Below are positions 48,278 through 58,648 of a stretch of DNA of 64,000 bases, one piece after another. The first letter of the stretch is position 1; each line of letters begins with the position of its first letter. The notes beneath the pieces were generated by a model. The model was not told the origin of the DNA, did not search any database, and worked only from the letters and a program-made list of their open reading frames with translations. The DNA comes from Wolfiporia cocos (Eukaryota > Basidiomycota > Agaricomycetes > Polyporales > Phaeolaceae): contig JACCLO010000007.1 in the NCBI GenBank assembly GCA_029448655.1, positions 1,798,001 to 1,862,000 of the forward strand, given 5' to 3'. The translations under genes were made by a program, and so were the position numbers.

Positions 48278-48889
48278 TAGTGGTTTGTGATACAGCTTCT
48301 ATAAGTTGCTACTTGCTTATATCTCTTACTCCCCCTCAACTCTCCTCAACAACTCTTCTCAGTGAGTACTAAGCCCATAACACAATAGCCTAATCGACAC
48401 AGTCCTACCTGAGACTGTGGGACCGGCGCAGATGGGGAATCCCTTACTGCTGGCGAGCTACATCCAGTAGTGGCAGAGGGTGGATGCCAAGGTGCAAACG
48501 GGTTGCCTAAGTTCCCTAACACTGAGGCACAGTCATATTGCCCATCTGATCCTCCCACGATTGCCAGCTAATTAGTGGTGTATATTGGGCACATGTAACA
48601 TTTCCAATTAACTGCCTTATCTCATATCTCCCTTACCCGTGGAGATTGGGCTCAATATCTGCAGCGGGACTTGGTGGATTTCAGTCACTCTGTGCCGCTT
48701 GGCAGCCTTCTCTTCTTGGACATTATTCTCACCATCACCTGCGTCGTCCAGAGCCTGTCTGCTCACTGGCACAAGCTAACTGCCGATGCCTCGGGCCGTC
48801 TCCCGATGCCCCAACAGCCCGACAGCTCTGACGCATGTCTGCTGCGTGCATTCCAGCCACGTTGTGTGCTTCCACCCACGCACTTCCTC
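48278..48889. other. no gene recognised
   Basis: Contains a CACAGTCCTACCTGAGACTG block like the LTR start at 10926, so part may be LTR debris. No bounded feature. Confidence 0.35.
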
Positions 48890-49640
48890 CCGCCAACTAT
48901 TCACATGCCGCCACCCGCCTCCTGTCCACGCGCCACCTCCAGCCTGCCATCTGCACGCCGCTGCCTGCCTTCTGTCCACCCGCTGCCTCCCGCTTACCGT
49001 CTACATGCTGCCACCCACCTGCTATCTATGCATTGCTACCTACCTCCTATCTACGTGTCGCCGCCTGCCTGCTATCTGCACGCTGTCCTCACCTCCTGTC
49101 CACGTGCCACCACCCTCCTGTCATCTGCACGCCGCCGCCCACCTCCTATCCATGTGTCATTACCCACCTCCTGTCCACGCGCCGCCACCCTCCTGTTGTC
49201 TGCACGCCGCCACCATCCTGCCATCTGCACACTGTCCCCATCTCCTGTCCATGCGCCGCCGCCCTCCTGCCATCTGCGCGCCCCCACCTCCTGTCCACGT
49301 GCCGCCGCTCTCCTGCCATCTGCACGCCACTTCCCACTTACCATCTGCACGCTGCCACCCGCCTCCTGTCCACGCACCGCCGCCCACCTGTCATCTGCAT
49401 GCCGTCACCCGCCTTCCATCTGCACGCTGCCACCCTCCTGCCATCTGCATGCTGCCACCCACCTTCCGTCTGCACACCACCTCCCGCTTACCATCTGCAC
49501 GCCACCACCCGCCTCCTCTCCACGCACCGCTGCCCGCCTGCCGTCTGCGTGCCATCCCCACCTCCTGTCCACATGCCGCCACTCACCTGCCATCCGCACG
49601 CTGCCCGCCTGCGGTCCATGTGCCACCACTCACCCATTGC
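48890..49640. repeat. GC-rich minisatellite of about 22-25 base units
   Basis: About thirty imperfect units alternating between CTCCTGTCCACGCGCCGCC and CTGCCATCTGCACGCCGCC types. The array keeps three plus-strand frames open for hundreds of codons (from 48671 to 49804), giving His/Pro/Cys-rich translations that are artefacts of the repeat. Confidence 0.88.
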
Positions 49641-49721
49641 TCGTGTGCCAACACTTCCCATGCAGCGTGCTTGAGTTGTATATTTTCAACAAGGTACGTG
49701 CTCAGCTCATATTACTCTCAC

Positions 49722-50682
49722 TAGTGTTGCCGAAGTTCAGTTCGGTCCAGGTTCAGGGGGGTCTAGGGCTGAACCCAGAACCGAACCGACTGCAGGGAGC
49801 CTGAACCTGAACCTGAACCTGGACTGAACCTGGTGAACTGGTTCATCAGGTTCGGTTCATGGTTCGAACTAGGTTCGAACCACTAAGTTACTTGCTTCTA
49901 TAGAGTGTAAAAATAATAATATAGACACCAACTTCATGCACCTTTCTATGTATACCAATTGCTCTCTATTGCCTACCTCATTCCTGGCACTATTGAACCC
50001 ACTAAAGTAAACACACTTCAAGTTCTGCAGTGCCTCCATTTGGTGTCTATTGGGCTGAATTTCAAAGTGGCTCTTAATCTTGATTAGAGTGGTAAACATA
50101 AATTTTAGATGCACAATAATCACTCAAGGCAGCCATTTTGAGCAGTTCAGTAATCAGAGTTTATGATTGTGAATTAGCCTGAGGCAAACCTCAATAACAA
50201 ACCATTCTTAGACAACACTGTATATAATCTAGGATCATGGATATGAAGTGGAACATAATCTTCTACATTTCTTACTTCATCTGACAGCAACAAATGCAGC
50301 CCAGTGCCACAGAAAGCATGGTGATCCCAGCATGGGGTTGAGCCCTTGCCATATTGGGAGACTAGAGTATATGAGTGCTGGTGCTTGCTATGGTGAAGCC
50401 AGCTATCCATAACTTACTGCAACAACACTATAGCAAAGATGGCAAGAACATAATTGTAATTGATGCTTATCCACCAGTGGCTACACAGAATATGTTAATG
50501 CTATGTGGTTCAAGGTTCAGTCCGGTTCGAACCTGGTTCAAGGGTATTCATGACCCCCCTGAACCAAGAACCGAACCTTGATGTCCTACCCTGAACCGGA
50601 CCTGGACTGAACCTGAACCTAGGTTCGGTTCAGGCGGTTCAGGTTCTGAACCTTGGTTCTGAACTGAACTTCGGCAACACTA
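49722..50682 (-). mobile_element. hAT-like non-autonomous element, 961 bases, copy 2 (inverted)
   Basis: Same ends, same length and the same internal translations as 23900-24860, but in opposite orientation. The exact 8-base duplication ACTCTCAC lies at 49714-49721 and 50683-50690 and differs from that of copy 1, which shows independent transposition rather than a segmental duplication. Confidence 0.92.
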
Positions 50683-50690
50683 ACTCTCAC

Positions 50691-51009
50691 ATGCGCCGTT
50701 GAGAGGCGTGCCTTGCGACCTTGCGCAGAGCGTGCCCTCTGACACGAGCAAAGTGGGCTGCACCTGCTGCATGTGTGCCAGGCGCACCGCATGCATTGAT
50801 GTGCGGGGGGTGGCAGTGCACGCGCCCTGCACTGGCATCATTTGGTTCGGCTGATCATCATAGCGCACGTACCACACTGTGCGTGGTCAGAATCAGATGA
50901 ACATGGCTTTTCATAACCAAATGAATCAGAACGTTGTCGCCTTCGAGAACCTACAGCGGAGTCAAGGCATAACCTCTCCCCATAAACAACCTGCAGCGGC
51001 AGCAAGCTC
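50691..51009. other. no gene recognised
   Basis: Short stretch downstream of the minus-strand gene ending at 51010. It may include that gene's 3' untranslated region. Confidence 0.35.
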
Positions 51010-52003
51010 CTAAGCATCATCGTTGCTGTTCACAAACTCAGAGCTCTTCGGCTCTGAGTGCATGGCGATGTGGTGACGCTTCGAGTGCTGGTAATCCTCG
51101 TCCTTGTCTTCATCGCCCTTTCCACCCTCTTCTTCTTCCTCTTCATCACATTCATCTGCCTCACCACCACCCTGGCCCTTCTTCTTTCCGGTGCAATCGC
51201 GCTTCTTTCCCACGTCCTTACGCTTCTTCCGGCCAGTGATTTCGCCCGCATCAAGTTTGTGAGCGTACTCCTTCTTACGTTCGAGAAGCGCGGCCGCGGA
51301 TAATCTAATGAAACGACATTCACCAGATTTGAGTGCATCGAGGAGCTTCTGAAGGGGGGTCAGACTGGTACTGAGGTCTGATGGGTTAGCCCATTTCTTG
51401 TGTGTCCATCCAATAAGCTCAATGCTGTAGCAACAAACAATGTCCTACTCGTAGTTCTTGTAATTCATAACTGCCTTCTGATTGCCTGTAATCTCCACTG
51501 TGAGGGTGTGAACACTAGCTGTCTATGCGACTTGCAATGGCACTTACCGAGAAGCATCTGGATATGGTCTTGGATTTCACTTTTGAGATGGTCAGCTTGC
51601 ACTTTGGATGTTCGCAGAAAGGCTATTGAGACATCAGTATAAGCTTCGCAGTACAGCAGAAGCCTGCTCACTCATGAAATCACATCCAGCAATTGCAAAG
51701 GCCTCGGCAAGCCCACCAATCTTCTCTTCGTCCCAGCCTTTTCGGACTGCACCTCGGAGGTATTTGCTGAAGTCTGGACTGCTGAAATACCAGCGGGGAT
51801 CAAAGTTATAATCCGACGAGTTGCGAACAACACAGTAGAATGCTTCTACTCCAGAACGAGCCTTCAATCCATAGAATTGTGCAATACATCAGCTCAGAAC
51901 TAGCTTATGCAGTGTTAACTCAATTCTCACCATCTTCTCAATCTTCTCACACGTAGAGTGTATATCCTTCAGCCGCCCACGTGATGTCAGTCTCACACCC
52001 AAC

Positions 52004-53971
52004 TAGTGATGTGCAAAGCCCAGGGCTTGGGCCCAGCTTTGAAGGGCCCGGGCTCAGCAAAATGTCAGGCCGGGCCCTCCCTGACGGCTCAGGCCGGCTC
52101 GGGCCCGGCTCAGGCTGAGACCGGGGCTTATGAGCAATCAGGAAGGACCTCGAAGTTATTGGTTTGTACAGCTCAAAATTGCAGCACAATGCATTCCGGA
52201 TGCATATATGTCCGCTATCTATTGTTGTCCTGATCTACAAGTACTTCAAGGTACAGTTGCTCATGACACTGACGGAAAATACAGGTCTCGATCACAACCC
52301 CGATCGCAACACTTGAGGTTAATCTCCCAACCCATTTGCGTAGATTTGAAACCCCGCACATCACGTGAAGGTGGGCCCGACGTGTCGGGCCGGCGCCTCT
52401 GTGCTCTGCGCACGCCATATGAGTCCTCCGCACCCTAGACTTGTTACATGGCTTTTGACAACTAGATTCAGTACTTCCACTGTTAAATTTATATCATCGA
52501 ATGTATGTTTTATTATTCAATGACATGGGGTTCCACACAAGAGGGCTCGTGCGCTGAGTCTTTCACTCCGCCACCTCTCCACATACTCGACTGTATAATG
52601 ATGCCTTGCCTCCACCGATATGTTTGAAAGATGTTTACAGCACTGCGGGAATCCCCAGCCGCCGTTACAGTGCCGTACACTGCCCGCAGCGAATCCGAGA
52701 ACGCACCAAGACCCTTTCCCCATTGATGTAATGGGATCTAAGTTAGGTATTACAAACATCTAGTTCATCGTGTCGCCTATAACTACTGAATATAATGATA
52801 ATGGTGATATATGTTGCATTCTCTGCTTGTATCGGGCCTACAACCCGAGTTGAAGGACTTAGCCTTTAGCAGGGTGCGCAGAGGCTAAGGCTCCAACCAT
52901 ATAATATACATATACAGAAAATCGGTAAATACATGGTATATGGTATATACATAGTATATACATATTATATACATGGTTTACATGGCTTTTGGATGGTAAA
53001 TTCTTAGACATCTTGGCATAGCCATTGCTTTACCCATATGGCTATGGAGATTGTCTCTTCCTTTAATGACATGCTACAGGTATCAGCACTTGGCTGATGT
53101 GAGGAAAAAATTGGTGTCCAACATTCAACAACCACACTAGTAGCAGGAATGGCTTAGGAATTGTGCACAATGTGTGAGGTAGTGGAAAACTTGTATGCAT
53201 GAGTCTAATGCATGATGCAATCACTATGTAGGATGATATATGGCATAAACATAAATCTGATCTTACCTTCCACCAATGAGAGGGTAAGCAAAGCATGTGA
53301 TATATGTCTTGACATCTTTGCATTTGTGTGGCAGCCACCCGATTGTCCAAATCTCATATCACCACTGCACTGTACATTCTGTAAGACATGTAACTAGTTC
53401 AAATACACTATTCAAATCATCAATTGAGGGTCTAATATGAATGCAGTCACAACAACCATATACCATATAATATACCATGTATATACCATGTACTCGGCCA
53501 CATGTAAATATATGTATATAGTATATATATAAAACCATGTATACATGGTATATACATTATATGGTTGGAGCCTTAGCAGAGGCACTGACCCGATGCGTCG
53601 GGCCCGCCTTCACGTGATGTGCGGGGCTTCAAATCTATGCAAACGGGTTGGGAGATTAACCTCAAGTGATTGCAACCCCGATCGCAATAGTTGCGAAGTT
53701 CTGCACCGGCCACAAGTTATTGTATGGTTGTTGAGAATATTTAAGTTGAAAGTATGCAAAATCTTGTACCAACGGGCCTATTTTCGCTCACTACAATGTA
53801 GCTAGAGTTGCACGCCTAAAGCCGCCGGCTCAGGGCTCAGCTACGGCCGGCTTGCAATCCAAGCCGGGCCCTGAGCCGCCGTAAGCCACCCTCAAGGCTC
53901 GGCTTGGCCCGGCTTAAGTCGGCTCGGCCAGGCCTGACTCACAGCTTTGAGCCGGGCTTTGCACATCACTA
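52004..53971. mobile_element. hAT-like element (1,968 bases) with GC-rich inverted ends
   Basis: Ends TAGTGATGTGCAAAGCCC in inverted orientation, with the exact 8-base duplication CACCCAAC at 51996-52003 and 53972-53979. A second long inverted pair lies inside (about 52285-52400 and 53590-53700, with CCCCGATCGCAA and CCCGCACATCACGTGAAGG). A smaller element is nested at 52886. No transposase is recognised. It is related by its end sequence to 31444-32070. Confidence 0.9.
52886..53575. mobile_element. nested hAT-like MITE (690 bases)
   Basis: Inverted ends TAAGGCTCCAACCATATAAT, and the exact 8-base duplication GCAGAGGC at 52878-52885 and 53576-53583. The interior is AT-rich, with repeated ATGGTATATAC phrases. 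It interrupts the inner inverted repeat of the larger element, so it came later. Confidence 0.9.
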
Positions 53972-54507
53972 CACCCAACTTGCATGAGTTGCGGTCCTCA
54001 TCAAGCTCCGCAATGAGCTCTGCCTTCTCCTCATCGGTGAGATTCCGATAATTCTCAATATTCTCCTTCTGGATGTCAATGAGGTGCTGAGCAGACCCTG
54101 CCGGTGCCGCTGATATTGCTGTGAGAGTTCTGCTAGAATGGAACAGGTGCAAACTTACTTTCATTGATAGACTTTGCCATCTGGCTTGACCATGCATTGT
54201 AAGCATTTGACTTCCGTTCACTCGGAACCTTGGCACCATAGGAGAACAAAAGATTCAAGTAAAATGCCTCATTCTTTCCAAATTCAGGTGATGGCTTCTG
54301 TGCATATTGCCGGGTCGACTCATACCAGTCAGCAATAGAGTTGTCGAGCTTAGCCTGCCGTTCCTGATGTTGTTCAGCATATGCCTTCCGCTGATCTGCT
54401 GAGATGATAGGAGGCTTTCTACGCTTTTCCAGTTGGTTGGGCCTTGCAGCAACGGCCACTATGGGCCCATAGTTGATGGGCATGATCAGACGCCAGTATC
54501 TAGACAC

Positions 54508-54922
54508 CGGAGAAATGCAGAGATGAGGGACCTAGACCAAAGGCTTCTCAATCTATAGCTGCTTAAGAAAACTTCTTGGATTCTCACTTGACCATGTTCA
54601 CTTGTTCACTGAGTATTGTGGTGGAAGTTACCCTGTGAAATTTTCTCACTTACAGAACAGCAGAACCGAATTGCATTTTGCAGTGTTACATACTTTTACA
54701 CGCCATGATATGGAACATGGAATCTTTGTGGAAACTATGTTACAAAAAAACAGGGTAGTGAACAAGTATACGTAAAGTGGGATTTTGATTAGCGAAGGAA
54801 GATAATCAGAGTACAGGTACAGTATGCTTTTGCTTCACATCACGTATCATTGCACAGGCGATATCTGCGGCAACATGATTAGAAATACTGAGCTTCCGCT
54901 CTAGCTCCATTGGCCAAGACAC
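54508..54922. other. AT-rich region upstream of the minus-strand gene, with a possible upstream exon
   Basis: On the minus strand, 54922 down to about 54810 reads WPMELERKLSISNHVAADIA and continues from the reading frame at 63494, beyond the gypsy element. It could be an exon of the same or a neighbouring gene. Confidence 0.4.
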
Positions 54923-56041
54923 TGTTACAGTTCTACCAGGTACACTCGAATATTCCGTTTAACGCCTCACTGTGTATAAGGACTTAGCGTTCAACCGCTG
55001 TACCCAGCGCTCTATTTCTAGGGGGCCTCCGCTCAACCGTAGGCCCTGTTTCATGTATAACAACCCTATGCCCACTCTCTGTGTCCGCATCGCGTTCTAG
55101 CTGATATTCTGTGTCCAACCACAGTAGTTCTTGTCACAGACTTACCCGTCTGTGCGACCCTGGCATCAGGGGGACTCCCTAATGCCCTACAAGACGTGTG
55201 CGACGCCGCGCCAGCGGTGACCTTGTCGGCTGTACCAAAGGCGAGCCCCACCTAAGGACTCCTAGAGGCGACGTAGTGAGGCACCACACAGTCGAGCAAG
55301 ACAAGAGGGGCCCTCGGGCCAGAGCACGCGCAGGGAAGTGATAAGAGAGGCACAATAGTGCATTGACGAGAATCTCAAGGATGAGGATGTAAGTCCTCAT
55401 CCGTCGTACTTATACATGTGTAGCTGGCCAGTAATGGCCGCCCTAAAGTGATGGCCTGTGCGCCGTAACTAAGAGAGCACATGATATATGTAACTACAGT
55501 GACGTATGTAACTAGTGTGACCATAACGTGTGATACCTGAGGCGCGCGCTACCCTACAGCGCTAACCTAACAGTCAGGTGACCAACAAACTAGTGAGACG
55601 CACGAGGAGGTGGCTGAGGACCAGAGATGCGGCGTACGCCTAGCGCCGCATGTGGAACCTATAGCGAGGGAAGTACAGTGGCCCCCTGGGCACATCCATG
55701 ACAGTTCTGTGTTTCATCCCTTGTTGCGCTCGACCGCAACACTTCTCCTTTATTACTTATATCGTTAGCTCGACGGACTTAATAGTAGTAGTACCAAAGA
55801 CACTATGACCCCGATTAACGGATCGCAGTATATAACCTGATGTAAATATCGGTCGAGTTCCTCAGCTCGACCTTGTTGGATTACAAGGATCTATACTCGT
55901 TCTCAAAGGCTTAAGCAATTAAGCCCCCAGCTTGTATGTCGACGCTCTGACTCTGAGGAGTCCGACAAGTAGTGCGCTACTCGATACGCTGAGTAACTCG
56001 ACTTGGTTATTTTGCGTTGAACGGATATTCGATCCGTAACA
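54923..56041 (+). repeat. 5' LTR of the gypsy element, with nested LTR
   Basis: Without the 572-base insertion and one 5-base repeat the LTR is 542 bases, equal to the 3' LTR. A TATATAA box lies near 55829, followed by a GGTCGAGTTCCTCAGCTCGACC palindrome, which could be a leader hairpin. Confidence 0.95.
55132..55703 (-). repeat. solo LTR nested in the gypsy 5' LTR, duplication GTTCT
   Basis: Starts TGTCACAGACTTACC and ends CACATCCATGACA, with GTTCT exact at 55127-55131 and 55704-55708. Its reverse strand carries CATGTATAAGTACG, a TATA-like region followed by the GAGGACTTACATCCTC hairpin. It inserted after the gypsy element did. Confidence 0.92.
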
Positions 56042-56085
56042 GAAGGTCGAGCTCTAACAAAGCTCACTCACCGAAGTGCAAGCCT

Positions 56086-57761
56086 ATGCAACGATTCGAC
56101 CCGGATCTCCCGACCAGGTTAATCGAAACACTCCCCGAAGCATACCGACGAATCTCTTACGAAGAGAAATACGAGTGGAGAGATCCCCCAGCAGGATTCT
56201 TCACGAAAGGAGGATACCTCACCATCCCGTCCCCAGACAGGCTTTCGCCCACTTGGGTACAGGTTCCCCCGTCCTCGAACGATCCTTGGGATCAGACGTG
56301 TGCCGCATTCGAGCGGTTCGGAACAATCACAAATATTATGACACCAACGCTCACCATCCACCGAGCTGATGGACAACAACAGGGAGAACAGACGACGAAC
56401 ACCCCCTCCACTGGAGGAACCATGGGTGTGGCAGGTACAGCCATGGGGGGCAGTACTATTTCAGGAAGCGGAAGCACAAGCCAGGGCGCAGGGGGAATGG
56501 CCAATAACCCTCTGCTGACTAATAATCCGCTCCCTAGTAATCCTGTCGGAGCAAACCCCTCCGGAGCAGGAACGACTGGAGGAGGAGGCTTTCCTGGAGG
56601 GGGAGGTCCCCCGGGTGGCGGAGGTCCCCCGGGTGGCGGAGGTCCCCCGGGCGGCGGTGGCAATCCAACAGGCGGCACAGGAGGCAATCCAGCAGGACCG
56701 CCAGGAGGCGGAGGCCCACCAGGAGGAGGAGGCCCACCAGGAGGAGGAGGCCCACCAGGAGGCGGAGCCCCGCTAGGATGGGGCGCTCAGGCCCCTCAGC
56801 CAGCCAGAGGAAATCGCATAAAGCTCGCTACCCCCGAACCATTCAAGGGGGAACGAAAGAAGCTACAAAGCTTCAAGAACGACTGCAACACCTGGTTCAC
56901 CATGTTCGCAGCAGACTATCAGTCCGACGACCAGAAGATCCTCTTCATCATGTCGTACATCAAGGGAAGTGACCGGGTGAACCAATGGAAAGAAAACTAC
57001 TATGCCAAATACACCGACCCGATCACCCGGGCATTCGCGCTGCCCCCGTTGGCTCAGTTCAGCGCCGAATTCGACGCGGCCTTTGAACCGATCGAAGAAA
57101 AACAAAAGACCAATGACGATCTCTTTGACCTCAAACAAGACAAGAAGAGCATCGACAATTTTAATATTGAATTTGACAACCTTGTAGGAAAAACAGGGTT
57201 AGACCGCGCGCACTGCGACCCTCTCTTCGTCACAGCATACAAGAGAGCTATTCGACCCGCACTCGTAACCCACATCATAAATATCGTTCCCCCCGTCGTC
57301 ACTCTCACCGAATGGATGAAGCAAGCATCCATCAACGAAACAATTACAACACCTTTATTAAGAGACGAGGAAACGATAAGAAGAAGCCGCAGTGGCGCGC
57401 CAAAGCCCCAAGTGCCCCAGCCACAGCGGCAAATGACCCGAACGCAATGGATATTGATCGGATGTCCACAGAAGAGCGTCGCAGGCTCCAGACCGAAGGA
57501 CGCTGCTTCAACTGCAAGGAGAAGGGCCACCTCTCCAACAACTGCCCCAAACGAAAGAAGAAACCCACCACCAAAGGAAAAGCCCGGAAAGCCGAGGAAG
57601 ACACCTCCACAACTCATATCGAAGGAGTCGAAGAAGACACGGACGATGGAGACAGCGATGGAGCAACAGCCATAGAAGAAGCAGTCAATGCGATTAGGGT
57701 TCTCAAAGTTAAGAACCCCTCATACCTCGCCCAAATTCTTGACGAGCAGGATTTCGAGTAG
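56086..57761 (+). pseudogene. gag: gag (capsid and nucleocapsid) of the gypsy element, frame disrupted
   Basis: Encodes the structural protein that packages element RNA. The first ATG after the LTR in the long frame is at 56086. The order is an N-terminal region (QRFDPDLPTRLIETLPEAYR), a long Gly/Pro-rich spacer (GGGGPPGGGG repeats, 56580-56790), and the capsid domain (TPEPFKGERKKLQSFKNDC, AADYQSDDQKILFIMSYIKG, LDRAHCDPLFVTAYKRAI). Near 57335 the frame shifts by one base; in the new frame follow KKKPQWRAKAPSAPATAA and the zinc knuckle CFNCKEKGHLSNNC, with TAG at 57759-57761. Without the shift the first frame ends at 57675 without a knuckle. A one-base deletion is the likely cause, though a programmed shift cannot be excluded. 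Confidence 0.9.
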
Positions 57762-58234
57762 GGGGGAAGCACATGGTCTTACCTCCCGAAAGCGCAGCCC
57801 ATGTAATTACATCGTATGAACGCGACAGATCGCTATTCATCCCTATAACCCTGGAGCTGCAGAAACCCGTGACAGTGAATGCCCTCATCGACTCGGGAGC
57901 TATGTCCTCCCTTATCCACCCAAAACTCGTCATTCGACACAGGATCATGACTCGACCAATCAAGAACCCCATCACCATTCGCAATGTTGATGGAACCATC
58001 AATAAAGATGGACAGATAGACCGAGAAGTAATCCTCGCTATCAGATACGGAGGGAAAAAACACAAGATCCGCTTCCTCGTCGGAAACATCGGAAAGGAAG
58101 ACATGATCCTCGGATATAATTGGTTAAAGAAGGAAGGACCCAAAATCGATTGGGCCAAGGGAAAAGTCAATGTCACTCCTAACAAAACCCCAGAGAAAAC
58201 CCGAAGCGCAGACGTCACTCTTTGCCTCGATACA

Positions 58235-58648
58235 GTCGAAATGACCATTACACCCGAAGGGAAACTACCAACCCGCGGAACCGATGGAGCCATCGGCTAC
58301 GACCTCTATGCCTCTAAACCAGAAGAGATAGCCCCCGGAGGATGGAAGGCAATCCCCACGGGAGTCCATATGAGAATCCCGAAGGGATCCTATGGAAGGG
58401 TCGCCTCCCGATCGGGCCTCACTCTCAGGCATGGCCTGACAGTAGGAGGGGGCGTCATCGACCCCGACTACAGAGGAGAAGTCCAGGTTATACTATTCAA
58501 CCAATCGACGACCGCCCACCGCATCATTCCCGGAATGAGGGTTGCACAGATTATATTTGAGCAAGCCATAACCCCTGATATAATTCAGGTCGAAGAGCTC
58601 GACGAGACTAACCGAGGAAAGAAGGGCTTTGGCTCCACCGACAAAGAA
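58235..58648 (+). other. dUTPase domain within pol
   Basis: A trimeric-type dUTPase lies between protease and reverse transcriptase. It would hydrolyse dUTP and keep uracil out of element cDNA. All five motifs are present, including the motif 3 Asp (GVIDPDYRGEV) and the Gly-rich motif 5 ending (KGFGSTD), so the domain looks active. The frame is uninterrupted across it. Confidence 0.93.

Larger units (their letters stand above)
51010..54507 (-). pseudogene. unrecognised basidiomycete-type gene split by a hAT-like element
   Basis: Minus-strand exons in order: a basic N-terminal part (ADQRKAYAEQHQERQAKLDN, YNAWSSQMAKSIN); after an intron, a block with LTDEEKAELIAELDEDRNSC; then, beyond the element at 52004-53971, RLTSRGRLKDIHSTCEKIEK; then RSGVEAFYCVVRNSSDYNFD, WYFSSPDFSKYLRGAV, EKIGGLAEAFAIAGCDFMSE; a lysine-rich part (HKKWANPSDLSTSLTPLQKL, LLERKKEYAHKLDAGEITGR); and an acidic C-terminus with a run of glutamates and a basic KKRDCTGKKKG patch. 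Removing the element and one 8-base repeat leaves the frame open. It resembles repeated lineage-specific agaricomycete proteins I have seen, without a known function; a DNA-binding or nuclear role is suggested only by the basic and acidic patches. Confidence 0.6.

Noticed and set aside
48671..49804. 377-residue and overlapping His/Pro/Cys-rich proteins
   Set aside because: Three plus frames are open over the same minisatellite, so the frames reflect repeat composition rather than a gene.
56119..57617. Antisense open frames over gag and pol
   Set aside because: They are complements of the Gly/Pro-rich and charged coding regions and carry no domain.
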